A stretch of 64,000 nucleotides of DNA, from contig NZ_CP136693.1 of NCBI RefSeq assembly GCF_032922745.1, forward strand, positions 3,286,001 to 3,350,000, given 5' to 3'. The DNA is from Marinobacter salarius (GTDB lineage: Bacteria > Pseudomonadota > Gammaproteobacteria > Pseudomonadales > Oleiphilaceae). A model generated the notes under the pieces. The model had not been told where the DNA came from. It saw only the letters and a program-made list of their open reading frames with translations, and searched no databases. This document shows positions 15,997 to 24,407 of this stretch, piece by piece. Within the stretch, counting starts at the first letter, position 1; each line of letters opens with the position of its first letter. Both the position numbers and the translations under genes were made by a program.

Positions 15997-17604
15997 TCAG
16001 GCCGCCTTAAATCGTGAGATCAGTTGACGCATGGTGACCGATTCCTGTCGCAGGTATTCGCTGATCTGGCGGGTATTATCAACGCTGGTAATCAAAGAGC
16101 CTGAACTGTCATCAAGCGCTCTGGACCGTCGCCCGACGCGATCAATCTCCTCCCTCTGAACGGCAACCGCGTCCCCAATTTCAGCACTGCGGTTTTCCAA
16201 CTCCGTAAACTGGTTCCCCAGCCGCTCCAGGTGATTTTTCAGCGCATCAAGGTTCCGTCGGTTCATGCCTCCAGCGTCCCGCATTTCATCCAGCAGGCCC
16301 TCGACGCCGGAAACCCCGGTTACCAGGTCGGTCACCCACTGGCGGATTTCTCTGGTCGAATCGGACGTACGCTTCGACAGGGTGCGCACTTCGTCTGCCA
16401 CCACGGCAAATCCCCGACCGTGTTCGCCGGCACGGGCCGCTTCAATCGCTGCATTCAGGGCCAGCAAATTGGTCTGCTCCGCGATATCGGCAATCACGCC
16501 GATCACGCTCTCAATCTTACCCGAGGACTCACTCAATGCCTGTATGGAAAGGGAAACCCGACCAATCACCTCCACGGTGTGTTCAGCAGCCTGTTCACTG
16601 TTTCTGAGCCCTTCCTGAACGACCGCATTGGCAGCCACGGCGTCTCGAACCGTAGTGGCCGAATTCTCGGTGGCTAAATCAATGGCCGACGCCTGGCCGG
16701 CAATCGCCGCCATGGATTGGCTGACATAATGGATTTGTCGGCGGGTGGTGTCAGTCGACGCCTGCACGCCTTCGGCCTGGGAATCCAGTGACACAGATCG
16801 GTCATTGATGCTGTGGGCAGCCGTCCTCACCTCTCCGATAAAGAGCTCAAAACGGCTGACCAACCCTACCAATGCGCGGGTCACACCAGCCACTTCATCA
16901 TGTCCGGTAATAACCGGACGCCGGGAGAGATCCGAGGTTTCGTCCATTTCCCTCAGCCCGGACTCCAGCAACTGCAGACGGCCAATCACTGAACGCCGAA
17001 GCCAGAGCGTCATCAAGACCACAGACATCAGGAATACAGCAGAGCCCGCCAACAGCCAGATTTTCTGGGCATCCAGGAAAGCCAGCAGGTCCTGGCTACT
17101 GACTTCAATGGTTGTACGACTGGCTTCCTTACGGTTGTTGATCGCCGCCAGCATGGGGCCGAGGGCAGGAAACAGATCAAAATCCACCACTTGCCCTACT
17201 CGATAGTAGCTACGTCCTTCAATACCGGGCCTCATGGATTCGATGAGCGCCAGCACGCTCTCAAACAACGCTCGATTTTCCGTCGCCCACTCGCTCAGCC
17301 CGGCATTATCCTCGATAAATTGCCAGTGCTCTGGCAACGCCGCTGTCAAAGCCTGAAATTCCACATCGATTTCATCCCAGAGCATCAGCTGTGCCTTGAT
17401 CTTGTAGGCAAGATCCTGCAGCCGGCGATGGTCCTGTTCAAGGTCTTCCAGCAACCAGGACTCCGAAAGATTTTCCCGGACCAATGCCTCTGAAGCAGAC
17501 TCCGCACGAGTCATAATGCTCCATGACAGGACCGCCAATGCGGCCAAAGCAAACACTGAAAGAAAGGAAAAGAACAGAATACGGCTGCGGACAGTTCTGA
17601 GCAT
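15997..17604 (-). CDS. methyl-accepting chemotaxis protein
   Basis: A 535-residue transducer from the ATG at 17604 with GGAG upstream. It has a first membrane helix (about 9-29), a helical periplasmic region of about 150 residues, a second membrane helix (about 181-201), a HAMP domain and a signalling domain. The conserved hairpin tip is visible (IAEQTNLLALNAAIEAARAG then GRGFAVVADEVRTLSKR). The periplasmic part shows no PAS-like or Cache pattern and may be a four-helix bundle. The C-terminus lacks an NWETF-type CheR/CheB tether. The ligand cannot be read. Confidence 0.93.
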   Translation of the reverse strand: MLRTVRSRILFFSFLSVFALAALAVLSWSIMTRAESASEALVRENLSESWLLEDLEQDHRRLQDLAYKIKAQLMLWDEIDVEFQALTAALPEHWQFIEDNAGLSEWATENRALFESVLALIESMRPGIEGRSYYRVGQVVDFDLFPALGPMLAAINNRKEASRTTIEVSSQDLLAFLDAQKIWLLAGSAVFLMSVVLMTLWLRRSVIGRLQLLESGLREMDETSDLSRRPVITGHDEVAGVTRALVGLVSRFELFIGEVRTAAHSINDRSVSLDSQAEGVQASTDTTRRQIHYVSQSMAAIAGQASAIDLATENSATTVRDAVAANAVVQEGLRNSEQAAEHTVEVIGRVSLSIQALSESSGKIESVIGVIADIAEQTNLLALNAAIEAARAGEHGRGFAVVADEVRTLSKRTSDSTREIRQWVTDLVTGVSGVEGLLDEMRDAGGMNRRNLDALKNHLERLGNQFTELENRSAEIGDAVAVQREEIDRVGRRSRALDDSSGSLITSVDNTRQISEYLRQESVTMRQLISRFKAA

Positions 17605-17816
17605 GGTATCTCCACTGGGGGTATCGTCCAATGGAGCTTATGCCTGTTTTATGACATTTTTATGTCGTCAAAAACGCTATTTTTAAGTCGCAATGCATCT
17701 AAATAGACCATTACCGAATGTCCGACACGCGGGAAATCCCCTACCCTCATTCTTTTACCCATAGCCTCCTGCACGATATCCTTTGGATTATTACGGAACC
17801 CGAACAGGCGTAAACG

Positions 17817-18416
17817 ATGGTCCACAGCAAGCCCTTTTCACAGGCCTGTCAGAACAACAGGCAACCCATACTGGAACGCATTAAAGCGGTGTTCACCGAG
17901 CCGGCCACCATATTGGAGATCGGCACGGGAACGGGGCAGCACGCCGTTTATTTCGCAGCAGAGCTCTCCCACTTGACGTGGCAACCCAGTGATCGGCCTG
18001 GAGGTGCTGGCCATTCCCTGGGCTGGATCCAGGAGGCCGCGCTTGCCAATATCCGTCCACCACTTGAATTGGATGTTTCCCTGGGAAGCTGGCCGGTAGA
18101 CACCATCGATGGCGCCTATTCCGCCAACACGGCTCACATCATGTCGTGGGAAGAGGTAGAGGCAATGTTTGCGGGGCTGGCCAAGCGCCTCATTGCGGGC
18201 GGCCTGTTCTGCCTCTATGGTCCGTTTAACTACGAAGGGCAATTTACCAGCGACAGCAATCGCCTGTTTGATCACCACCTGCGGAGCCAGGCCTCCCATA
18301 TGGGCATCCGTAATATGGATGACATGCTGGAACTGGCAGGGCGAGTTCGGTTCGGGCTTGAAAGCGATTTCGATATGCCTGCCAACAATCGACTGCTGGT
18401 ATGGCGTAAACTGTAA
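17817..18416 (+). CDS. DUF938 SAM-dependent methyltransferase
   Basis: A 199-residue soluble protein with a class I methyltransferase core: ILEIGTGTGQHAVYFA is the SAM-binding loop, followed by WQPSDRPG and the family-typical GAYSANTAHIMSWEEVEAMF and FCLYGPFNYEGQFTSDSN. These are DUF938 hallmarks. The substrate of the family is unknown to me. It lies 30 bp before the acylphosphatase gene on the same strand. Confidence 0.88.
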   Translation: MVHSKPFSQACQNNRQPILERIKAVFTEPATILEIGTGTGQHAVYFAAELSHLTWQPSDRPGGAGHSLGWIQEAALANIRPPLELDVSLGSWPVDTIDGAYSANTAHIMSWEEVEAMFAGLAKRLIAGGLFCLYGPFNYEGQFTSDSNRLFDHHLRSQASHMGIRNMDDMLELAGRVRFGLESDFDMPANNRLLVWRKL

Positions 18417-18446
18417 ACAGCTACTCGATTCAGGAGGGATCACGCA

Positions 18447-18722
18447 ATGAGCCACCAGAGACTCACGATGCTGATCAGCGGCAAGGTTCAGGGGGTCTGC
18501 TATCGCGCCTCCGCGGCCGACATGGCAAACAGCCTGGGTGTCACCGGCTACGCCAGAAACCTGCCGGATGGCCGCGTAGAAATCGTTGCAGAGGGCCCAC
18601 CGGCGTCACTGGTTTCACTTAGACAGTGGTGTCGTGACGGCCCTCCCTCCGCAATCGTCGACAAGATCAATGCCACCGAAGACTCTGCAACCGGTGATTT
18701 CACAAACTTTGGAGTTCGGTAA
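18447..18722 (+). CDS. acyP: acylphosphatase
   Basis: This 91-residue enzyme hydrolyses acyl phosphates. The family signature GKVQGVCYR carries the phosphate-binding Arg20, and GYARNLPDGRVEIVAEG carries catalytic Asn38. Its length is standard. AGGAGGGA precedes the ATG. It sits 11 bp before the AEC transporter gene, so DUF938, acyP and the transporter gene probably form one operon. Confidence 0.95.
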   Translation: MSHQRLTMLISGKVQGVCYRASAADMANSLGVTGYARNLPDGRVEIVAEGPPASLVSLRQWCRDGPPSAIVDKINATEDSATGDFTNFGVR

Positions 18723-18733
18723 CCACCGGTTGA

Positions 18734-19681
18734 ATGACACTACTCGGAACATTCCTTCATACCCTGGAGACCACGCTGCCGGTATTCGCCATGGTGTTTA
18801 TCGGCCTTGGTCTCAGGCGCCTCGGCTGGATCGATACCAACTTTATCAACACGGCATCGGCGCTGGTCTTCCGCGCCACTCTACCAACACTGGTATTCCT
18901 CAGTATTGTACGCGCAGACCTTGATACTACCCTCAACCCTGCACTGCTGGGATTCTTCGTAGCCGCAACCCTGGCCAGCTTTGTCTTCTGCTGGCTTTGG
19001 GCCATGCGTGCCGCACCAACGATTGACCGGGGTGTGTATGTCCAGGGCGCTTTCAGAGGCAACTGCGGTATCGTGGGCCTCGCCCTAGCGGCCAGCCTCT
19101 ATGGCGACTTCGGCCTTTCAGCCGGGGGCCTCCTGCTGGGCGTGGTCATTATTTCCTACAACGCACTTTCTGTGGTCGTCCTGACGGCCTATCAGCCGAG
19201 CCAGGCGACCAGTTGGGGACGCATCCTCGGGGACATCGGGCGCAACCCTCTCATCCTGGCCGTCGTAGTCGCGGTTCCCTTTGCCTGGTCCGGGCTGCAA
19301 CTGCCGAACTGGCTAATGACCAGCGGCGACTATTTCGCGTCACTTACCTTGCCCCTGGCGCTGATTTGCATTGGCGGAACGCTGTCCTTGAGCGCCATGC
19401 GTAATGATCGCAAGCTCGCGATCAGTGCAAGTGTGATGAAGATGGTGACGTTACCGGTATTGTGTACATTCGCGGCCTGGCTGGCCGGGTTTGAAGGGCG
19501 GGAACTTGGGCTGATGTTCCTGTTCTTCGCCAGCCCGACAGCAGCGGCCAGTTTTGTCATGGTCAAGGCGCTGGGCGGCAACGACCGCCTGGCAGCCAAT
19601 ATCGTGGCGCTGACCACGTTGATGGCCAGCGTGACCGTTACCGCTGGGGTATTTGTGTTGCGGACAATGGGGGTGGCCTGA
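18734..19681 (+). CDS. AEC-family transporter
   Basis: A 315-residue inner-membrane protein with about ten hydrophobic segments in the two five-helix halves of the auxin efflux carrier/AEC family. Typical parts are LPVFAMVFIGLGLRRLGWID at the start, ASALVFRATLPTLVFLSI, and FRGNCGIVGLALA in the first half. LTLPLALICIGGTLSL and TAAASFVMVKALGGND lie in the second half. AEC proteins move small organic anions, but the substrate is unknown here. It converges with tRNA-Ser, separated by the terminator at 19703-19732. Confidence 0.9.
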   Translation: MTLLGTFLHTLETTLPVFAMVFIGLGLRRLGWIDTNFINTASALVFRATLPTLVFLSIVRADLDTTLNPALLGFFVAATLASFVFCWLWAMRAAPTIDRGVYVQGAFRGNCGIVGLALAASLYGDFGLSAGGLLLGVVIISYNALSVVVLTAYQPSQATSWGRILGDIGRNPLILAVVVAVPFAWSGLQLPNWLMTSGDYFASLTLPLALICIGGTLSLSAMRNDRKLAISASVMKMVTLPVLCTFAAWLAGFEGRELGLMFLFFASPTAAASFVMVKALGGNDRLAANIVALTTLMASVTVTAGVFVLRTMGVA

Positions 19682-19702
19682 GCTCCCACTTTCCAGTTTA
19701 CC

Positions 19703-19732
19703 AATAAAAAACCCCAGCATTTCTGCTGGGGT
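19703..19732 (-). terminator. Rho-independent terminator of tRNA-Ser
   Basis: On the minus strand a 9-bp stem (19724-19732 with 19711-19719) with loop GAAA is followed by TTTTTATT. It begins 8 bases after the tRNA CCA end. Confidence 0.88.
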
Positions 19733-19739
19733 CTGGTAT

Positions 19740-19830
19740 TGGCGGAGAGGGAGGGATTCGAACCCTCGATACGCTATTAACGTATACACACTTTCCAGGC
19801 GTGCGCCTTCAGCCACTCGGCCACCTCTCC
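19740..19830 (-). tRNA. tRNA-Ser (GGA)
   Basis: A 91-nt class II tRNA on minus. It has acceptor GGAGAGG with CCTCTCC, anticodon GGA at 19794-19796, a long variable arm (about TGTATACGTTAATAGCGTATC), T-loop GGGTTCGAATCCC, discriminator G and an encoded CCA at 19740-19742. It reads UCC and UCU codons. Confidence 0.97.
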
Positions 19831-19889
19831 AATACTCTTTAAATAAACCGTTCGAAATCAGCAACGTCGTCGCTCATTTGAGGGCGCAA

Positions 19890-19918
19890 ACTCTAATGGT
19901 TTTGTTCCGGTTTGGCAA
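19890..19918 (-). promoter_or_regulatory. sigma-70 promoter of tRNA-Ser
   Basis: On the minus strand TTGCCA (19913-19918), a 17-bp spacer and TAGAGT (19890-19895) are followed by a GCGCCC discriminator. It would give a leader of about 50 nt before the tRNA. Confidence 0.7.
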
Positions 19919-20068
19919 CTCCAATTTAAAAATCGTTTCTCCCACTCACTTCTTGGTCGACGTCGGCCCATGATCGACACACTGCCAGTGTATTCGGGGC
20001 GAGAACCAGCCAGGGCTTTGTGCAATACTGGGATTAAACAAGAACCCGCCCGCAGGGAGGAAACGTTT

Positions 20069-20599
20069 ATGCTGATGAGCGCGGAACAATCAACACTGGT
20101 TCTGATCGACCTTCAGAAAAAGCTGATGCCAGTCATTAATCATGGCGAATCGGTGCTGTCGGAATCCGTGAAGCTGGCTCAAATTGCCCGGCTCATGGAG
20201 GTGCCGGTGATTGTCACCGAGCAGATTCCCGAAAAGTTGGGCCACAATGCCGATGAAGTAGCCGCCCTTGCCGATCAGACGGTCACCAAGATCCACTTTG
20301 ACGCCTGTGGCGGCGGCCTGCTGAAGGCCATCCCCAATGATCGCAAGCAGATCATTATCGGTGGCTGTGAAGCCCATGTGTGCCTGCTGCAAACCGCCCT
20401 TTCGCTTCTGGCGGCTGGTTTCGGCGTGTGGGTGGTCGAGAACGCCACCGGCTCGCGCCATGACAATGATCGTGACGCGGCCCTCGAACGCCTGCACAAA
20501 GCCGGCGCCACCATTGTGACCGTTGAAATGGTCGCCTTTGAGTGGATGCAACACAGCGAACATCCGCGCTTCCGGGACGTTCAGCGGTTAATCAGATAG
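20069..20599 (+). CDS. isochorismatase-family cysteine hydrolase
   Basis: A 176-residue protein from the ATG at 20069, with GGGAGGAAA upstream; the longer open frame is not needed. The putative catalytic triad of the family is visible as D14 (VLIDLQKKLMP), K74 (VTKIHFDAC) and C105 (GCEAHVCLLQTA). Close relatives are YcaC-like hydrolases whose substrates are mostly unknown. Isochorismatase activity itself should not be assumed. It is followed 75 bp later by the double-cupin gene. Confidence 0.9.
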   Translation: MLMSAEQSTLVLIDLQKKLMPVINHGESVLSESVKLAQIARLMEVPVIVTEQIPEKLGHNADEVAALADQTVTKIHFDACGGGLLKAIPNDRKQIIIGGCEAHVCLLQTALSLLAAGFGVWVVENATGSRHDNDRDAALERLHKAGATIVTVEMVAFEWMQHSEHPRFRDVQRLIR

Positions 20600-20674
20600 C
20601 GTCACCGGAAACGGATAAGTCCGGCACCGGGCAGTCGTCGTACTGACGGTCAAATGACATAACCGGAGATCGCC

Positions 20675-21325
20675 ATGCTCAACATGGACTTCAGCCAGAA
20701 AGTCGTCATTCAGGCCGGTGACCGGGAATGGATCCCCAGCCCGGCTGGCGGCGTACTTCGTAAACCCCTCGCCCGTGAAGAGGCCGAACGTGGCCACGCC
20801 ACGAGCATCGTGCGCTATGAGCCCGGCGCCAGCTTCAACCGGCATGAACATCCCCTGGGCGAGGAAATCCTGGTACTTGAAGGAGTGTTTTCCGACGAAA
20901 CCGGGGATTACGGTAAAGGCACCTACCTCCGGAATCCTCCCGGCAGTGGCCACGCGCCATTCAGCAAAGAAGGCTGCGTATTGCTTGTGAAGCTCCATCA
21001 ATTCGATGAGCGTGACACAGCGACTGTGCGCATCGACACCAGCACCGCTGACTGGTTGCCTGGTATCGGTGGCTTGAAAGTAATGCCATTGCACGAGTTC
21101 GAACACGAACACGTGGCGCTGGTGAAATGGCCCGCAAACGAGAAATTCCAGCCCCACCGACATTTCGGAGGCGAAGAGATATTGGTGCTGTCAGGCGAGT
21201 TCTGCGACGAAAACGGACGTTACCCTGCAGGCACCTGGATACGAAGCCCCCATATGAGCCAGCATCACCCTTTTGTCGACGAAGAAACGGTCATCTGGGT
21301 AAAAACCGGCCACCTTCCTGTATAA
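20675..21325 (+). CDS. double ChrR-type cupin protein
   Basis: This 216-residue protein has two tandem ChrR-like cupin domains (about 15-105 and 115-210). Each carries metal-ligand motifs: FNRHEHPLGEEILVLEGVF with DETGDYGKGTYLRNPPGS, and FQPHRHFGGEEILVLSGEF with DENGRYPAGTWIRSP. ChrR is the zinc anti-sigma factor of RpoE in Rhodobacter, whose C-terminal cupin senses singlet oxygen. This protein lacks the N-terminal zinc anti-sigma domain and no sigma gene is adjacent, so it is more likely an enzyme or stress protein of the cupin group. Metal content is inferred. Confidence 0.88.
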   Translation: MLNMDFSQKVVIQAGDREWIPSPAGGVLRKPLAREEAERGHATSIVRYEPGASFNRHEHPLGEEILVLEGVFSDETGDYGKGTYLRNPPGSGHAPFSKEGCVLLVKLHQFDERDTATVRIDTSTADWLPGIGGLKVMPLHEFEHEHVALVKWPANEKFQPHRHFGGEEILVLSGEFCDENGRYPAGTWIRSPHMSQHHPFVDEETVIWVKTGHLPV

Positions 21326-21359
21326 CGAGCCGGCCAGCCGATCTGAGCTCTAAAAAATA

Positions 21360-21375
21360 TTTACGTTTACGTAAA
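21360..21375. promoter_or_regulatory. perfect inverted repeat, LiuR-like operator
   Basis: The site is TTTACGT-TT-ACGTAAA, a perfect 7-bp inverted repeat with a 2-bp spacer. From memory, MerR-family LiuR regulators of branched-chain amino acid breakdown use an operator of this type. The next gene downstream is a leucine dehydrogenase, which fits. It lies about 500 bp before that start codon, so the promoter would also have to lie far upstream. No liuR-like gene is in the window. Confidence 0.5.
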
Positions 21376-21593
21376 GTAGATCTATCTACCTGTTACCGCT
21401 GGAATTTTCAAAATCACCAAAAAATGCATGAATTTCAACCATTGACGACGATGTAAAAGCTATCTAGTCTTCTCTCGTTGAACCCCAAAAGGGTATCGAC
21501 ACATGAAATCATGCCAACCGGCCTATCTGCCGGGGCATAACAATAAAATGACCACGGAAGCCGTGATCCGGCCTGGTGGAAGAGGATTTCAGC

Positions 21594-21758
21594 ATGTCAC
21601 TGGTAAATCAGTCCCTGTGCATGGGCCCATGCGCCCACACCCTGCAACACCCTACAGCTCCTTTCCTTTCTCTGACGCTTTGTGCATCCCGATCGCTCCG
21701 ACCGGATCTTTCACGACTATCCAAACTCATACAACTACCAAATCCGACCGGCAGTTAA
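21594..21758 (+). CDS. possible Leu-rich leader peptide
   Basis: A 54-codon open frame from the ATG at 21594 with AGAGGA 9 bases upstream. Twelve of the 54 residues are Leu, many in the second half (PFLSLTLC, SLRPDL, RLSKLIQLP). It lies in the 550-bp gap before the leucine dehydrogenase gene and ends 117 bp before it. A leader peptide that senses leucine is one reading. Chance is another, as the peptide has no other family signal. Apart from this frame and the inverted repeat at 21360, I see nothing in the gap. Confidence 0.2.
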   Translation: MSLVNQSLCMGPCAHTLQHPTAPFLSLTLCASRSLRPDLSRLSKLIQLPNPTGS

Positions 21759-21875
21759 TCGCGTCCAACACCCGATAGCGATTGAGTTTCGGCAGCGCCC
21801 GCAATCTACCGCCGGCCTCCGTCACAAGGGCGAATCCCTGTGCAAGAACCACCCGGAGCAAAAGGAATCCAAACA

Positions 21876-22937
21876 ATGACTGTATTTACGCATCCTGAAT
21901 TCGACCACCACGAACATCTGACGTTTTGCTGCGATCCAGAGACCGGGCTGCGCGCCATTATTGCCGTACACAATACCTCCCGTGGACCCGCGCTGGGCGG
22001 ATGCCGCATGTATCCCTACGCCAGCGACGAAGAAGCACTGACAGACGTTCTCCGCCTGTCCCGGGGGATGACTTACAAGTCGGCACTGGCCAACCTTGAC
22101 CTCGGCGGTGGCAAGTCCGTCATCATCGGCGATCCACGCCAGCACAAAACCGAAGCCCTGCTTGAATCCATGGGGCGTTTCCTGGAACAGCTTGGCGGAC
22201 TGTACATCGCTGCCGAGGACTCGGGCACCAGCGTAGCCGACCTCCAGGTCATGGGCCGTAAAACGTCCAATGTGGCCGGCATCAGCGAACGCCCGGGTTT
22301 TGATGGCAGGCCCAGCAACGGTGATCCCTCTCCCGCCACGGCCTGGGGCACCTTTGTGGGCATTAATGCTGCCGTTAAGCACAAGCTCGGCCGTAGCGAC
22401 CTTGAGGGGTTGAATGTGGCGGTTCAGGGCATCGGCAACGTTGGTTACCGCCTGGCTCGACACCTTAAAGAAGCTGGCGCGAAACTCTGGGTCTACGACG
22501 TCCACCAGGACCAGATGGATCGGGCGGTTGCCGAGCTGGGCGCGACGCCGGCTAGCGCCGACGAAATTCTCTACCTGCCGGTAGACGTGGTTGCGCCCTG
22601 TGCCATGGGCGCTGTCCTGAATGATCACTCCATTCGTAAGCTACAGGCCACCATCGTGGCCGGCGCCGCTAACAATCAGTTGGCCACCCCGGCTCATGAC
22701 CAGGCCCTGTTCGAACGTGGAGTGCTCTATGCCCCAGACTTTGTAATCAACGCTGGCGGCATTATCGACGTGTGTTACGAGCGCAAGGGACCCGACCCCC
22801 AGGCCGTTCGCAAACACGTCGATTCCATAGCCAATACCCTGGAGGAAATCTTCCAGCGCTCGGATCGCGATGGCCTGCCCACCGGGCAGATCGCCGATCA
22901 ACTCGCAGAGGAGCGATTCCGGCATAAATCCCGTTGA
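21876..22937 (+). CDS. leucine dehydrogenase (Glu/Leu/Phe/Val dehydrogenase family)
   Basis: This 353-residue enzyme oxidatively deaminates leucine and similar amino acids with NAD+, giving 2-oxo acids and ammonia. K68 and K80 (MTYKSALANLDLGGGK) and D115 (AAEDSGTS) lie at the standard catalytic and substrate-binding positions. The nucleotide fold shows GIGNVG at 185-190. I start at the ATG at 21876, with AAAGGA upstream. A sodium symporter gene follows 59 bp later, so an uptake-plus-deamination unit is likely. Valine or phenylalanine could also be substrates. Confidence 0.93.
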   Translation: MTVFTHPEFDHHEHLTFCCDPETGLRAIIAVHNTSRGPALGGCRMYPYASDEEALTDVLRLSRGMTYKSALANLDLGGGKSVIIGDPRQHKTEALLESMGRFLEQLGGLYIAAEDSGTSVADLQVMGRKTSNVAGISERPGFDGRPSNGDPSPATAWGTFVGINAAVKHKLGRSDLEGLNVAVQGIGNVGYRLARHLKEAGAKLWVYDVHQDQMDRAVAELGATPASADEILYLPVDVVAPCAMGAVLNDHSIRKLQATIVAGAANNQLATPAHDQALFERGVLYAPDFVINAGGIIDVCYERKGPDPQAVRKHVDSIANTLEEIFQRSDRDGLPTGQIADQLAEERFRHKSR

Positions 22938-22996
22938 TGGTGGCTAACGCCGCCACTCACTCCCCCGAAAACAAAAACAGTAAGCAGGAGAATACA

Positions 22997-24403
22997 ATGA
23001 GTAATGCTTCTTCATCCGCTGAAGGCGGTGCCATGGGCCAGGCGACAGCCAAGCGTGGGCTGTGGTCTTCGCGCCTGGCATTCATACTTGCCGCGACGGG
23101 CTCAGCAGTGGGCCTGGGTAATATCTGGAAATTCCCCTACATCACCGGTGAAAACGGCGGTGGCGCCTTCGTCCTGGTATACCTGCTGTGCATTGCGGCG
23201 GTGGGCCTACCCATTATGATGGCCGAGGTATTAGTCGGTCGCCGTGGCGGTCACAGCCCCGTTAACAGCATGCGGGCCATAACCAGCCAGGAAGGCCTGA
23301 AACCGGCCTGGCGTTGGGTGGCGGCCGTCGGGGTCCTGGCGGGGTTCCTGATCCTCTCTTTCTATTCGGTGATCGGCGGATGGGCGATTTCCTATGTGGG
23401 CACCGCCGCCACCGGCCAGTTGGCGGGCCAGTCGGCTGAGTCCATAGGCGCCATTTTCTCCGGCCTGTTGGGCGATCCCATCAAGCTGCTTCTGTGGCAT
23501 ACCCTGTTCATGGCGTTGGTGATGGTCGTGGTCGCACGAGGCGTACGTTCCGGGCTTGAGCGCGCTGTCAGCATTCTGATGCCGGCCCTGTTCGTGCTCC
23601 TGCTGATTGTCGTGGGCTATGCGATGACCACTGGCCACTTTGGCCAGGCCGTCGCCTTCCTGTTCCAGCCCGACTTCTCGAAGCTCACCACTTCGGGCGT
23701 CTTGGTTGCCCTGGGCCACGCTTTCTTCACGCTCAGCCTCGGCATGGGCGTCATGATGGCCTACGGCTCCTATCTGCCAAAAAACATCTCCATCGCCAAA
23801 ACCTCCGTGACCGTCTCTATCATGGATACCGCCGTGGCCTTACTGGCCGGGTTGGCTATCTTCCCAATCGTATTTGCCAATGGCCTTGAGCCAGGCGCCG
23901 GTCCCGGCCTGATTTTCCAAACCCTGCCACTGGCATTCGGGCAAATGCCTATGGGCAGCCTCTTCGGTACGCTGTTCTTCGTGTTGCTGATCTTTGCCGC
24001 CTGGACATCCGGCATTTCGCTGCTGGAGCCCATTGTCGAATGGCTTGAGGAACAGAAGGGGTTGAACCGTACGGTGAGCACCGTCGGAGCAGGCATCGTC
24101 TGCTGGTTACTGGGTGTGGCCTCCGTGCTTTCACTGAACCTGTGGTCGGACGTGACACCGCTGGGCATGTTTGCGATGTTCGAAGGCAAAACCATCTTCG
24201 ATCTTCTGGACTTCCTGACCGCAAATATCCTGCTGCCCCTGGGTGGATTGCTGGTCGCCGTGTTTGTTGGCTGGACAATGTCTCGACAGGCGCTGGAAAG
24301 CGAACTGGGCATGTCACCGGGCACATTCTCGGTCTGGTATCGCGTCCTGCGTTACTTCACACCCGTTGCTGTCGCCGTCGTGTTCGTCTACAACCTGGTA
24401 TAA
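22997..24403 (+). CDS. sodium-dependent transporter, NSS (SNF) family
   Basis: A 468-residue protein with 11-12 membrane helices in the LeuT fold. The first helix carries the sodium/substrate motif GSAVGLGNIWKFPYI followed by GENGGGAFVLVYL. The ATG at 22997 has AGGAG upstream. Bacterial NSS proteins import amino acids with sodium, which suits a marine cell. Its position after leucine dehydrogenase suggests a hydrophobic amino acid as substrate; this is inference. It converges with the MFS gene only 4 bp apart. Confidence 0.93.
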   Translation: MSNASSSAEGGAMGQATAKRGLWSSRLAFILAATGSAVGLGNIWKFPYITGENGGGAFVLVYLLCIAAVGLPIMMAEVLVGRRGGHSPVNSMRAITSQEGLKPAWRWVAAVGVLAGFLILSFYSVIGGWAISYVGTAATGQLAGQSAESIGAIFSGLLGDPIKLLLWHTLFMALVMVVVARGVRSGLERAVSILMPALFVLLLIVVGYAMTTGHFGQAVAFLFQPDFSKLTTSGVLVALGHAFFTLSLGMGVMMAYGSYLPKNISIAKTSVTVSIMDTAVALLAGLAIFPIVFANGLEPGAGPGLIFQTLPLAFGQMPMGSLFGTLFFVLLIFAAWTSGISLLEPIVEWLEEQKGLNRTVSTVGAGIVCWLLGVASVLSLNLWSDVTPLGMFAMFEGKTIFDLLDFLTANILLPLGGLLVAVFVGWTMSRQALESELGMSPGTFSVWYRVLRYFTPVAVAVVFVYNLV

Positions 24404-24407
24404 CCAA

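Noticed and set aside
20675..21325. Double cupin read as a ChrR anti-sigma factor
   Set aside because: The N-terminal zinc anti-sigma domain of ChrR is missing and no ECF sigma gene is adjacent. It is kept as a cupin protein only.
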